A stretch of 64,000 nucleotides of DNA from Ruegeria sp. R14_0. GTDB lineage: Bacteria > Pseudomonadota > Alphaproteobacteria > Rhodobacterales > Rhodobacteraceae. Position 1 is the first letter of the stretch. The number at the start of each line of letters is the position of its first letter. A program made the translations under genes and the position numbers. Positions 34,627 to 44,123 of this stretch are shown one piece after another. The notes beneath the pieces are model-generated. The model was not told the origin of the DNA. It did no database searches and was given only the letters and a program-made list of their open reading frames with translations. The DNA lies in the NCBI RefSeq assembly GCF_017743975.1, contig NZ_JAGHRC010000001.1, forward strand, positions 310,001 to 374,000. Direction: 5' to 3'.

Positions 34627-35822
34627 AGGGTCACGCTCCACTGCACCACCGGGTAGGCGGATTTCCATCCGCGCCGCGGGCCAAGCGCCGCGGCCTGCGC
34701 AAGTTCGATGCGCAGAAGCTCTCCGCCCACCTGATCGTGCCATTGGGCCAGCAGAGCCTCGCTTTCCAGTGTGACGGCATTTGCAACCAGACGGGTGCCT
34801 TTCGGCAAGGCATCCTGCAGCCAAGCCAGAAGGTCAGCGCTGAGCCCGCCGCCAATGAAAACAACATCCGGCAAGGCGAGGCCATCCAGTGCCCCAGGGG
34901 CCGTACCATGCACCACGTTCAGTCGATCCTGACCCAGAGTATCAGCGTTGCGACGTATACGCTCGGCACGGTCCTCGCGCGGTTCGATTGTCGTCGCGGT
35001 CAGGGTAGGGTCACACATCAGCCATTCGATGCTGATCGAGCCGGTGCCGCCGCCGATATCCCACAGGTGCTCTCCTCGCTTGGGGGCCAAGGCTGAAAGG
35101 GTAAGGGCACGCACGGGACGTTTGGTGATCTGACCGTCGTTTTCGAATATCTCGTCCGGTTTGCCAGAGGACTTGGGCAGAGCTTCACCTTCGCCGGCAA
35201 CCTCCAACCCCACGCAAACCGGGTGGTCAAACCCGCCCAGCAGGGCCTCGGTCAGCGTGACGCTTCGCGAGCGTTCGCGGGGGCCGCCAAGCGCTTCCAT
35301 CACGTGCAGCTGCGTGTCGGGAAAGCCCGTTTCACTCAGGTACGTGGCAAGCTCGGCCACCGCCGCCCCGTTGCGCAGCAGCAGAATGGCGCGCAAACCC
35401 GGTGACAGGTGCGGGCGCAGCCGCGTCAAAGGGGCCGCGTGCAGACCGAAGGTTTGGGTGCTTTCCAAGGGCCAGCCCAGACGGGCGGCGGCCAGGGAAA
35501 AGGTGGACTGCCCGGGCAGAGCCACCCATTCACCCACGTCAAAATTGCGCGCGATCACCGAACCGGCGCCGAACCAGAACGGATCGCCAGAGGCCAGCAC
35601 AACCGTTGGCCGTCCGCGAAACCCGGTCAGAATTGGCAGCCCGTCGGCAAATGGCACGGGCCATTCAACCTTTTGCGCGCCGGTATCAGGGATCAGTGAC
35701 AGGTGGCGCGGCGGACCCATGATGATTTCGGCGCGTTCCAGCACTTGACGGCTTGCGGGCGGCAGGCCATCCAGTCCATCTTCGCCCAAGCCCAGAACGC
35801 TCAGCCACGGAGCCTCATGCAT
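34623..35822 (-). CDS. cobL: precorrin-6Y C5,15-methyltransferase (decarboxylating)
   Basis: A 399-residue bifunctional enzyme. The N-terminal CbiE-like methylase (WLSVLGLGEDGLDGLP, ASGDPFWFGAG) acts at C5. The C-terminal CbiT-like domain (GEHLWDIGGGTGSISIEWL, SAM motif I, about residues 245-263) acts at C15 with decarboxylation. Start 35822 overlaps by two bases the start of the divergent cobK. AGGAGG lies 6 bases upstream of it, within cobK's first codons, which supports this start. Confidence 0.93.
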   Translation of the reverse strand: MHEAPWLSVLGLGEDGLDGLPPASRQVLERAEIIMGPPRHLSLIPDTGAQKVEWPVPFADGLPILTGFRGRPTVVLASGDPFWFGAGSVIARNFDVGEWVALPGQSTFSLAAARLGWPLESTQTFGLHAAPLTRLRPHLSPGLRAILLLRNGAAVAELATYLSETGFPDTQLHVMEALGGPRERSRSVTLTEALLGGFDHPVCVGLEVAGEGEALPKSSGKPDEIFENDGQITKRPVRALTLSALAPKRGEHLWDIGGGTGSISIEWLMCDPTLTATTIEPREDRAERIRRNADTLGQDRLNVVHGTAPGALDGLALPDVVFIGGGLSADLLAWLQDALPKGTRLVANAVTLESEALLAQWHDQVGGELLRIELAQAAALGPRRGWKSAYPVVQWSVTL

Positions 35823-36570
35823 GACCAACCTCCTGATCCTTGGTGGCACGACCGAGGCCAATGCGCTGGCCAAAACTCTGGCCGAGCGGGGCATCCCGGC
35901 GACCTATTCCTATGCCGGTCGTGTCGATAATCCAAGGCCGCAACCCTTGCCGGTGCGTGTCGGCGGGTTTGGCGGTGTCGAGGGACTGGCCAGCTATCTG
36001 CGCGATCACACAATCACGCATGTGGTGGACGCCACCCATCCCTTTGCCGCACAAATGAGCACGAACGCCGTTGCGGCGTGTCGCGAGGCCGAAGTGCCGT
36101 TGGCTGCATTGACCCGCCCGGCGTGGCGCGAACAAGACGGGGACCGCTGGCAGCACGTTGCAGACATCGACGCAGCCGTCGCGGCGCTGGACGGGCCAAA
36201 ACGACGCGTTTTTCTGGCGGTTGGCCGCCTGCATCTTGAGGATTTTGCCGTTCAACCGCAGCACCACTACCTGCTGAGGTTGGTGGACGAACCCGATGCA
36301 CTTCCACTGCCAAATTGCGACGTGATCGTGTCGCGCGGACCGTTTACCGAAGCAGGAGACCGGGCGCTGATGGAAAATCACGGGATTGAACTGGTGGTGT
36401 CCAAGAACTCCGGCGGCAGTGGCGCGCGTGCCAAACTGGACGCCGCGCGCGCGCTGGGCGTGCCGGTGCTGATGATCGACCGCCCGAGCCTTCCGCAAAG
36501 GACCGAACTGTCGAATGTCGCACAGGTTCTGGACTGGCTGGCTCATTCAGGTGTGAACCTCGGGGTGTAG
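35821..36570 (+). CDS. cobK: precorrin-6A reductase
   Basis: A 249-residue NADPH-dependent enzyme reducing precorrin-6A to dihydro-precorrin-6. It begins with LLILGGTTEANALAKTLAERG. YSYAGRVDNPRPQPLPVRVGG, VDATHPFAAQMS and VVSKNSGGSGARAKLDAARAL are family boxes. It is the only cob gene on the plus strand. Its start codon overlaps that of cobL, GGAG 8 bases upstream lies inside cobL, and its 3' end overlaps cobJ by 28 bases. It must have its own promoter, embedded in cobL. Confidence 0.94.
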   Translation: MTNLLILGGTTEANALAKTLAERGIPATYSYAGRVDNPRPQPLPVRVGGFGGVEGLASYLRDHTITHVVDATHPFAAQMSTNAVAACREAEVPLAALTRPAWREQDGDRWQHVADIDAAVAALDGPKRRVFLAVGRLHLEDFAVQPQHHYLLRLVDEPDALPLPNCDVIVSRGPFTEAGDRALMENHGIELVVSKNSGGSGARAKLDAARALGVPVLMIDRPSLPQRTELSNVAQVLDWLAHSGVNLGV

Positions 36571-37295
36571 ACGATCGGAGCGTTGTCACGTTCGATCACG
36601 CGGGTCAGGGATGAGCCGACAATGACCACCGTCTGCATGTCGGCCATGTCCGGGGTCGCTTCGGCCAGTGTCGAAATCCGGATCGCCTCATCGGGGCGCG
36701 ATACAGCGCGGGCAAACAGGATCAGACGCTCGGGCTCGCATTCATCACGCAGGATTTCCAGCGTTTTTACAAAACCTTCCGGGCGGGACTTGGAGCGCGG
36801 GTTGTAAAACGCCATCGCAAAATCGCCCTGCGCCGCCAGACGTAGGCGTTTTTCAATCAGTGACCACGGTTTCAGGTTGTCGCTGAGATTGATCGCACAG
36901 AAATCATGTCCCAGCGGCGCCCCCGCGCGTGCTGACGCTGCCAACATCGCGGTGATGCCCGGCAACACGTCGATGGGGATGTCGCGCCACGCGGACGGGC
37001 CGCTCTCCAATGCCTCAAACACTGCAGCCGCCATGGCGAAGACGCCCGGATCGCCTGACGAGACGACCACAACCCGCTTCCCCTCGGCTGCCATCTGCAG
37101 CGCGTGTTGGGACCGATCAATCTCAACCCGGTTGTCGCTGGCATGCAGCGTCAGACCGGGGCGCTCTGCCACGCGTGCGACGTACGGGATGTACCCGACC
37201 ACATCCGTAGCTTCGGCCAACGCTGCCGAAACTTCGGGCGTGACCAGCTGTTCGTTTCCAGGCCCCAGGCCCGCGATCTTGACCCAGCCGCTCAT
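36543..37295 (-). CDS. cobJ: precorrin-3B C17-methyltransferase
   Basis: A 250-residue methylase that contracts the ring and methylates C17 of precorrin-3B. It has KIAGLGPGNEQLVTPEVSAAL, the YIPYVARV segment, SSGDPGVFAMAAAVFE and VLPGITAMLAASARAGAPLGHDFC. The late NPRSKSRPEGFVKTLEIL box is typical of CobJ/CbiH. It is last gene of the riboswitch-led run; its start overlaps cobI's stop by four bases and its end overlaps the convergent cobK. Confidence 0.94.
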   Translation of the reverse strand: MSGWVKIAGLGPGNEQLVTPEVSAALAEATDVVGYIPYVARVAERPGLTLHASDNRVEIDRSQHALQMAAEGKRVVVVSSGDPGVFAMAAAVFEALESGPSAWRDIPIDVLPGITAMLAASARAGAPLGHDFCAINLSDNLKPWSLIEKRLRLAAQGDFAMAFYNPRSKSRPEGFVKTLEILRDECEPERLILFARAVSRPDEAIRISTLAEATPDMADMQTVVIVGSSLTRVIERDNAPIVYTPRFTPE

Positions 37296-38020
37296 GGTCG
37301 ACGACCTTGCCCATGCACGATAATAATCGAGAAATAGGGGGTGAGCTTGTCACACGCCTCGGACAGTTTCGTCACGGTCTGGTTGGGCATCTGGGCGAAT
37401 TCGACGATCCACGCGCGATCATACAGACCCGCCGTTTTCAACGCCCGCTTCACCTTGTCGATATTGCGCCCGATCTTCATCACAACCAGTGCGTCCGTCT
37501 GCGCCATACGGTGCGCCAGATCGTCCTCGGGCAGGGTGCCGACCAGTACGGTGAGCACATCATCGCCCCAGGTGATCGGGTCGCCGGTCGCGGTCCACGC
37601 GCCGGACATGCCTGTAATGGCCGGAACGACTTCGACCTCAGCCTGATCACGTAAGCGACTGTAAAGATGCATGAAGGACCCATAGAAGAACGGGTCCCCT
37701 TCGCACAGAACCACCACGTCCTCACCCTGATCCGACAACGCTTTCAGGTGCTCTGCACAGTCTTTGTAGAAGGCGGAAAGCAACGCGTTGTAGCGCGGAT
37801 CTTCCAGCGGGATTTCCGTGGTGACGGGGTATTCCATCGGGAACTCGACCGCGCTGTCCGGGATCATCCCGTCGACGATCTTGCGCGCCTGACCACTGCG
37901 GCCAGGCTTGCGGAAAAACGCGACATGGCGGGCATTCCGCAGCAGACGATCGGCACGGACGCTCATCAGGTCCGGATCGCCGGGGCCAAGGCCCACGCCG
38001 TATATCTTGCCGGCGCTCAT
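37292..38020 (-). CDS. cobI: precorrin-2 C20-methyltransferase
   Basis: A 242-residue methylase acting on C20 of precorrin-2. It has KIYGVGLGPGDPDLMSVRADRLL, the CEGDPFFYGSFMHLYSRL box and VVPAITGMSGAWTATG. VMKIGRNIDKVKRAL and the following segment are CobI/CbiL-specific. Start 38020 gives the usual length and overlaps cobH's stop (ATGA); codons further upstream are cobH sequence in another frame. Confidence 0.94.
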   Translation of the reverse strand: MSAGKIYGVGLGPGDPDLMSVRADRLLRNARHVAFFRKPGRSGQARKIVDGMIPDSAVEFPMEYPVTTEIPLEDPRYNALLSAFYKDCAEHLKALSDQGEDVVVLCEGDPFFYGSFMHLYSRLRDQAEVEVVPAITGMSGAWTATGDPITWGDDVLTVLVGTLPEDDLAHRMAQTDALVVMKIGRNIDKVKRALKTAGLYDRAWIVEFAQMPNQTVTKLSEACDKLTPYFSIIIVHGQGRRP

Positions 38021-38646
38021 TCGGCGCGGCTCGCAATAGCGTTGATGGCGGCCACGGTGATGGCGCTGCCGCCCAGACGGCCTTTGATGATGCACGAGGG
38101 CACTGGCTGCGCCTCCCACAAGGCGTCCTTTGATTCGACAGCGCCGACGAAGCCCACCGGGCAACCGATGATGGCGGCGGGACGCGGGCAGTCGGGGTCT
38201 TCCAGCATGTTCAACAAGTGGAACAGAGCGGTGGGCGCATTGCCGATGGCGACCAGAGCGCCCTTCAGATGTGGCCGCCAAAGCTCTAGCGCGGCAGCAG
38301 AGCGGGTGTTGCTCATCTCAGCGGCCAGCGGGCGCACGCGCTCATCATGCAGAGTGCAGATCACCTCGTTGTCGGCGGGCAGGCGGAACCGGGTGACACC
38401 TTCGCTGACCATGCGCGCATCGCACAGGATCGGCGCGCCAGCTTCCAGCGCGGTGCGTGCGGCCGAGACGAAACCCGGTGAGAAATGCACAAACTCTTCC
38501 AGCCCGACCATCCCAGCGGCGTGGATCATGCGCACAGCGACCTGCTCTTCATCCGCATCAAAACGCGCCAGATCGGCCTCGGACCGGATCGTCGCAAAGC
38601 TTTCCTTGTAGATTGCTGCGCCATCGGTTTCGTATTCATAGGGCAT
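38017..38646 (-). CDS. cobH: precorrin-8X methylmutase
   Basis: A 209-residue enzyme moving the C11 methyl group to C12, giving hydrogenobyrinate. Visible boxes are MIHAAGMVGLEEFVHFSPG, with the catalytic His near residue 42, ILCDARMVSEGVTR and CPVGFVGAVESKDAL. Its start shares a base with the cobG stop (TGATG), and its stop overlaps cobI. Confidence 0.95.
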   Translation of the reverse strand: MPYEYETDGAAIYKESFATIRSEADLARFDADEEQVAVRMIHAAGMVGLEEFVHFSPGFVSAARTALEAGAPILCDARMVSEGVTRFRLPADNEVICTLHDERVRPLAAEMSNTRSAAALELWRPHLKGALVAIGNAPTALFHLLNMLEDPDCPRPAAIIGCPVGFVGAVESKDALWEAQPVPSCIIKGRLGGSAITVAAINAIASRAE

Positions 38647-39773
38647 CAGGTGAAGTCCATGGTCATAAGTGTTTCTTCGGTCAGGCCGGTCTGGCTGGGC
38701 TCATCCCCTGCACGGCCCTGTTTGACAAGATCAAATCGCCCGTTGTGGCCGATCAATGTAACGTCGGCCGATCCCATCCGGGCACATCCCTTGGCGCAGC
38801 CCGAAACATGCAGGCTGCCGGGGACGCGGGATGCCAGTGCGCGCGCGATGTTGCGCGTCTCAGCTTTCGCTTGCGGGCAGAACGGTGCGCCGGGGCAGGC
38901 GTCGGTGGTCATCAGCGGATCAGAGCCATCCGTGACAAAGTGCGGTGCGGGTATCGCCGCCCCGCCTTCCAGCAGAATCAGCCGCCACGGTGTGACACGC
39001 AGGGCAGAGGCTCCGCTATCGCCAAGCAGTTCTTGCAATTGACGCGCAGGCAGTTGCCCGAAAGCCGCGCCGTAGATCGCGCCCAAATCGTAAGCACCGG
39101 GTAGAGGTTTAGCCCCAAGTTCTACAGGCGCGCTGCCTTGCCATGCCGACGGTAACCCTTGCGCTGCCACCACCCGAGCCATGCGGCGTTTGTCCGGTGT
39201 GAAGCGGGAGGCGAACCATTCGGCAAGCGCGATCAACTGATCTATGGCGTCTTCTTCGGTGACGGCCCGTCCGGTCTCGGCCCCGTCCGCGCGCAGGATC
39301 AAGCCGTCTCGTCCGGTTTCCAACCGAATATCCGCCGAGTCTGCGGCCAGCAGGCGTTCGGGGCCAGTATCTATGGCAAAGCCGAATTTGGCCGGCAAGG
39401 TCGGCAGATCGCCCAGTCGGTCGATCAGGCCTTGCGTCAATCGAGCCGATAAATCGCCCGAGCGATAAAGCGGGGATACAAGGATGTTGCGACGCACCTC
39501 GATACCGGGCTCGGCGTCCAACAGGTTCAGCGTGGCCAATTCAGCCAGCAGCGCTTGGTGGTCGTCTTCCCGGACGCCACGCAGTTGCAGGTTGGCCCGA
39601 TTGGTCAGATCGATTGTGCCATTGCCAAAGCGTTCAGAAAGCTCGCACAGTCCCAGTGCTTGCGCAGCGCTGAGGCGCGCCAAGCGCGGGCGTACGCGAA
39701 CCACCAGTCCGTCGCCGGACATCATCGGGCGATGCGCGCCGGGGCACCAGCCTTGGACAAAGGGGGCGCTCAT
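38646..39773 (-). CDS. cobG: precorrin-3B synthase
   Basis: A 375-residue oxygen-dependent iron-sulfur enzyme that converts precorrin-3A to precorrin-3B, the committing step of the aerobic route. It belongs to the nitrite/sulfite reductase family (DLTNRANLQLRGV). The 4Fe-4S cysteines appear as CPGAPFC near residue 298 and GCAKGC near 331. It is shorter than the Pseudomonas denitrificans protein but in the range of related alphaproteobacteria. Its start overlaps the cobN stop. Confidence 0.93.
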   Translation of the reverse strand: MSAPFVQGWCPGAHRPMMSGDGLVVRVRPRLARLSAAQALGLCELSERFGNGTIDLTNRANLQLRGVREDDHQALLAELATLNLLDAEPGIEVRRNILVSPLYRSGDLSARLTQGLIDRLGDLPTLPAKFGFAIDTGPERLLAADSADIRLETGRDGLILRADGAETGRAVTEEDAIDQLIALAEWFASRFTPDKRRMARVVAAQGLPSAWQGSAPVELGAKPLPGAYDLGAIYGAAFGQLPARQLQELLGDSGASALRVTPWRLILLEGGAAIPAPHFVTDGSDPLMTTDACPGAPFCPQAKAETRNIARALASRVPGSLHVSGCAKGCARMGSADVTLIGHNGRFDLVKQGRAGDEPSQTGLTEETLMTMDFT

Positions 39774-42700
39774 CCCAGCCCCTCCAGATCAGCGCGGATC
39801 GAATTCCGGCGGGTGTTCCAGAGACCGGCCTCCAACAATGCCCGGAACCGGTCCTGCATCGCCTGATGCGCGCGGGGGTTGGCCTCTTGCAAAAACGCGT
39901 CAACTTCTGCGTCGCCCAACGTGGCGTCGTGGTAGAGGTCGAACAGGTGCGGAGCGACCGTGCCGGATAGATGCGCAAACGAGGCCATGTGATCCAGGGT
40001 CGCCGCGATTTCTGCCGCGCCCCGGAACCCATGCCGCTGCATCCCCGCAATCCAACCCGGATTGGCGGCACGGGCATGGACGACGCGGCTGATTTCCTCG
40101 GGCAGCGTGCGGGCGCGCGGGTTTTCCGGATTGGTATTGTCCAGATGGTACAGCTGCGCGACACCGCCGGTCACCTGCTTGGCGGCTGCGAACCCGGCCT
40201 CATGGGTGGCATAGTCATTAGCCAGCAACAGATCAGTTTCGGTCAGGTCCTGCAGGTGCACAAAGCTGTCGGCATTGGCGACCCGCTGGGTGATGCCGTC
40301 TTTGTCCTGCGCAATGTGCTCACCTTCCAACGCGAATGAACTGGCCTCCAGCCACGCCTCACCCGCCTGCGTCCGCGCTTCGTCTGTATAGAATTCCGAC
40401 AGTTGCGTCATGTTCACGCCATAGCTGCCGGGCGCAGGGCCATAGACACGGGCCGAGGGTTTTTGACCGGCATAGGGGTTCCAGTCCGATGCCTCATCGC
40501 GATCCGCCAACGCCCGAACGGCCTGCCCATACAGCGCCGAGAGGGTCGGGAAAACATCGCGGAACAGACCTGATACGCGCAAGGTCACATCCAGACGCGG
40601 GCGGCTGAGGTCTGTGATCGGCAGAACCTCGATACCCGACACCCGCTCGGACCCTTTGTCCCAGACCGGCTTTACACCCAAAAGGTGCAGAGCCATTGCG
40701 AATTCCTCGCCCGCGGTGCGCATCGTGGCCGAGCCCCAAAGATCAACAATCAGCCCTTTGGGATAATCACCTTCTTCTTGCAGGTGGCGCCGGACCAACT
40801 CCTCGGCCAGCTTTACGCCTTGCGCATACGCCGCGCGGGTCGGGACCGAGCGCGGGTCGGTGGTATACAGGTTCCGCCCGGTGGGCAGTACATCGGACCG
40901 CCCGCGATAGGGGGAACCGGAGGGCCCAGCCTCGATCCGCTTGCCAGAAAGCGCGTCGATCAGGGCATTGCGTTCGGAATCGGCCGATGGCGCAGGGTCA
41001 AAGTTGCCAGAGGCATCCGGCACCCGGCCAAAGATGTGCAAGCCATCGCCAAATTGGCTTTCCTTAATATCGCAAACGAACCGGTCGATGCGGGTGATCG
41101 CCTCGGCGGTGCAGGTGGCCTGATCCAAACCCAGGTCGCTTTCCAATCCAATCGCCTGCGCCTCGTCCCGGATGTCTTCTTGCAGGCGGTCGCGGCGCTT
41201 GGGGTCCAGCCCGTCAGCGTTTGAAAACTCATCCAGCAACGATTCCAGTCGAACCATCCGGTCCGGCGTGCCGCTTTCCTTCATCGGGGGCGGGATATGG
41301 CCCAGCGTAACCGCCCCGATCCGGCGCTTGGCCTGCGCGGCCTCACCGGGGTCGTTGACGATAAAGGGGTAGATGACAGGAAGGTCGCGGATCAGAACCT
41401 CGGGCCAGCATTCATTAGACAAAGCGACGGATTTCCCCGGCAGCCATTCCAACGTGCCGTGCGCGCCGATATGGATCAGCGCATCGGCGCGCAGGTCCTT
41501 GCGCAGCCACAGATAGAAGGCGACGTAGCCATGGCATGGGGTGCGCGAGAGGTCATGGTAATCATCATCCCTCAACTCAGGTGAACCGCGTTCGGGTTGC
41601 AGCGCGACCAACGCCTTGCCCCGGCGCATCACGGTGAAATGGAACGCGCCATCGGTGCAGGACAGGTCATCCGTGGGATCACCCCAGACCGTCGTTAGGT
41701 CTGTGCGAAGTTGCTGGGGCAATTCGTCCAGAGCGCTTCGGTAGTCCTCCAGTGGCCACGAAATTCGGGCTTCCAGCAGCGTTTCGGCAATCGGCTCGGC
41801 GGGTGCTGTATCATAACCCTCAGCCTGCAGATCAGACAGCATTGCCTCGGCTGAGGCCAGTGCATCCAGCCCTACAGCGTGGGCCATCTGCCAGTCCTTA
41901 CCGGGATAGGTGGATAGTACCAGCGCGGGCACCTGATCTGCCTTCGGCTTTGCGTTCAGGTTTAGCCAGCCGGTAACGCGGTCGATGATGGCCTCGATCC
42001 GTTCCGCTTCGGCGCGGTGGGCAAACCGAGAGTACTCCAGATGAGGATCGCGTTTGCCCGGTTCCTTGAACGACGCGATACCGGCCGAGATGCGCCCGTC
42101 CACTTCGGGCAGCACCACATGCATGGCAAGGTCGGCGGGGGACAGGCCGCGTTCTGCTTCGGCCCATGCTTTACGGCGCGAGGTGGCGAGGGCGACCTGA
42201 AACACCGGGACGTTGGCTGCATCAAGCGGCGACGTGCCGGACGCGCCTTTGCCCGAGAACGAGGTAGCGTTGATAATCGCGGACGGGGCAAGCGCTGTCA
42301 CCTGCTCGCGCAGCCAATCCGCAGCCGCGGGCGCTTTGAGCGATGGGGCAAAGAGGCCCACAGCGTCCAGACCACGCGCGCGGATGTTGCGGATCAGGGC
42401 CGCAACCGGGGCCGTGTCGGCCGAGGTCAGGTAAGCGCGGTAGAAGGTCACGAGGATTCGTTTAGTGTCACCCGAGAACGCCTTTTCGACTGGGATTACA
42501 CCCCGATCCGGGCACCACGCGCCGCATTCGGGGATGGTTTTGGCCCCCATGACAGGACCGGCATAGAGCCCCGCGGCCAATGCCATTTGCGCCAACGCTG
42601 CTTGCGCGGCAACTTCCCCACCGGTGTCACACAGATGCGCCAGCCGCCGCAGGGTCGAAACGGGCAGGGTGGAGTAGTCGTCCAGACGCGTATCCTCACG

Positions 42701-43063
42701 CCCGTCCGCCGGCAGAACGGCCAGTGCAATCCCTTTGGCCTGCGCCAACGCCAGCGCCTGCTGCAACCCATAGGACCAATAGGGCACGCCCCCGATCAGG
42801 CGGATCAGGATGCCCTTCGCGCCCTCCAACGTCTGTTCAACATACGTGTCGACGGACAGCGGGTGTTTCAGCGCTGTCAGGTTGGCCAGCCGCAGGGTCG
42901 GCATCCGCCCCTCTGGCCCACCACCACGATGCCAGCCCGCCGCGAAAGCACCGAGGTCGCTGTCGGAAAAAGACAGCACCACCAAATCCGCCGGGCTCTG
43001 GCCCAGATCGGTCGGGGTTTCGGTTTCCTCTAACCCGTGGCTTTCGCGGAAGACAACGTGCAT
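39770..43063 (-). CDS. cobN: aerobic cobaltochelatase subunit CobN
   Basis: A 1097-residue large subunit that binds hydrogenobyrinate a,c-diamide and receives Co2+. It works with the AAA+ pair CobS/CobT, which are not in this window. Family boxes include LIRLIGGVPYWSYGLQQ, IHIGAHGTLEWLPGKSVALS, LPVIYPFIVNDPGEAAQAKRR and VDLWGSATMRTAGEE. It starts three bases after cobW and overlaps cobG by four. GTLEWLPGK is shared with magnesium chelatase BchH, but the context fixes it as CobN. Confidence 0.95.
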   Translation of the reverse strand: MHVVFRESHGLEETETPTDLGQSPADLVVLSFSDSDLGAFAAGWHRGGGPEGRMPTLRLANLTALKHPLSVDTYVEQTLEGAKGILIRLIGGVPYWSYGLQQALALAQAKGIALAVLPADGREDTRLDDYSTLPVSTLRRLAHLCDTGGEVAAQAALAQMALAAGLYAGPVMGAKTIPECGAWCPDRGVIPVEKAFSGDTKRILVTFYRAYLTSADTAPVAALIRNIRARGLDAVGLFAPSLKAPAAADWLREQVTALAPSAIINATSFSGKGASGTSPLDAANVPVFQVALATSRRKAWAEAERGLSPADLAMHVVLPEVDGRISAGIASFKEPGKRDPHLEYSRFAHRAEAERIEAIIDRVTGWLNLNAKPKADQVPALVLSTYPGKDWQMAHAVGLDALASAEAMLSDLQAEGYDTAPAEPIAETLLEARISWPLEDYRSALDELPQQLRTDLTTVWGDPTDDLSCTDGAFHFTVMRRGKALVALQPERGSPELRDDDYHDLSRTPCHGYVAFYLWLRKDLRADALIHIGAHGTLEWLPGKSVALSNECWPEVLIRDLPVIYPFIVNDPGEAAQAKRRIGAVTLGHIPPPMKESGTPDRMVRLESLLDEFSNADGLDPKRRDRLQEDIRDEAQAIGLESDLGLDQATCTAEAITRIDRFVCDIKESQFGDGLHIFGRVPDASGNFDPAPSADSERNALIDALSGKRIEAGPSGSPYRGRSDVLPTGRNLYTTDPRSVPTRAAYAQGVKLAEELVRRHLQEEGDYPKGLIVDLWGSATMRTAGEEFAMALHLLGVKPVWDKGSERVSGIEVLPITDLSRPRLDVTLRVSGLFRDVFPTLSALYGQAVRALADRDEASDWNPYAGQKPSARVYGPAPGSYGVNMTQLSEFYTDEARTQAGEAWLEASSFALEGEHIAQDKDGITQRVANADSFVHLQDLTETDLLLANDYATHEAGFAAAKQVTGGVAQLYHLDNTNPENPRARTLPEEISRVVHARAANPGWIAGMQRHGFRGAAEIAATLDHMASFAHLSGTVAPHLFDLYHDATLGDAEVDAFLQEANPRAHQAMQDRFRALLEAGLWNTRRNSIRADLEGLG

Positions 43064-43066
43064 GGA

Positions 43067-44122
43067 TTACTCGGCAGCCTCACGCACACCCACGAGGATA
43101 TCGCGGATTTCGGCCTCTTTGATGTCGTCATGCTCGGCAATGACCACCAGGCGCGAGCGGCGCTCTTCGCCGGGCTCCCAGGGGCGGTCATACTGGTGAC
43201 GGACACGCGCGCCGACGGCTTGCACCAGCAGGCGCATCGGTTTGCCTTGAACGGCGGCATAGCCTTTGACACGCAGGATGTTCAGATCTTTGGCCAGACG
43301 TTCGATTTTGGCGACCAGATCGGCGGGATCGGTTTGTTCCGGCAGCTCGACGATGATGCTTTCGAAATCGTCATGTTCGTGATCATGGTGGCCGTCGTGA
43401 TGGCTGGGGCGGGCCTCCATGTCATCCTCGGCGGCGGCTTCCAGGCCCAGCACGACACGCACGTCAACCGCACCCTCGGCCACTTCGACCACGGGCAGGG
43501 GACGCGGCGCTTCAGCGGCGATGATCTCTTTGGCCTTTGCCACACCCTCGGGACCAGCCAGATCGGGCTTGGTCAGCAGGATGATGTCGGCACAGGAAAT
43601 CTGATCCTCGAACACCTCGGACAGCGGCGTTTCGTGGTCGATCGAGTCATCGGCCAGACGCTGGGCATCCACCGCCTCGACATTCGGTGCAAAGCGACCG
43701 GCGGCGACGGCCTCGGCATCGGCCAGCGCGATCACGCCGTCAACGGTGATCTTGGAACGGATATCCGGCCAGTCGAACGCCTTCAGCAGAGGCTTGGGCA
43801 GCGCGAGACCGGAGGTTTCGATCAGGATGTGATCGGGGCGCGGTTCCAGCGCCATCAGGGCTTCTATCGTTGGGATGAAATCGTCGGCCACGGTGCAGCA
43901 GATGCAGCCGTTTGCCAGTTCCATGATGTTCTCCGCTGGGCAGTCCGGGATTGCGCACGACTTGAGGATGTCGCCATCGACGCCAACATCACCGAATTCG
44001 TTGACCACCACGGCCAAACGTTTGCCCTGCGGGTTCTGCATCAGATGCTTGACCAGCGTGGTTTTCCCCGAGCCTAGAAAGCCGGTGATGACAGTAACGG
44101 GGAGTTTTTCGAGGTTCGACAT
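43067..44122 (-). CDS. cobW: CobW-family GTPase (metal chaperone)
   Basis: A 351-residue G3E GTPase. The P-loop GFLGSGKTT is at about 14-22. The metal motif CICC is at about 73-76 in NGCICCTVADDF. A His/Asp-rich stretch (HHDGHHDHEHDDFES, about residues 238-252) precedes the C-terminal CobW_C domain (LRVKGYAAVQGKPMRLLVQAVG). CobW is thought to load Co2+ for corrin insertion. Direct placement before cobN fits that. It follows the DUF1636 gene by one base. Start taken at MSNLEKLPVTVITG. Confidence 0.93.
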   Translation of the reverse strand: MSNLEKLPVTVITGFLGSGKTTLVKHLMQNPQGKRLAVVVNEFGDVGVDGDILKSCAIPDCPAENIMELANGCICCTVADDFIPTIEALMALEPRPDHILIETSGLALPKPLLKAFDWPDIRSKITVDGVIALADAEAVAAGRFAPNVEAVDAQRLADDSIDHETPLSEVFEDQISCADIILLTKPDLAGPEGVAKAKEIIAAEAPRPLPVVEVAEGAVDVRVVLGLEAAAEDDMEARPSHHDGHHDHEHDDFESIIVELPEQTDPADLVAKIERLAKDLNILRVKGYAAVQGKPMRLLVQAVGARVRHQYDRPWEPGEERRSRLVVIAEHDDIKEAEIRDILVGVREAAE

Positions 44123-44123
44123 A

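Noticed and set aside
43037..44077. 346-codon plus-strand open frame opposite cobW
   Set aside because: It is antisense to cobW, whose P-loop and CICC motif are clear. The translation is rich in H, G and D because of the reversed cobW codons.
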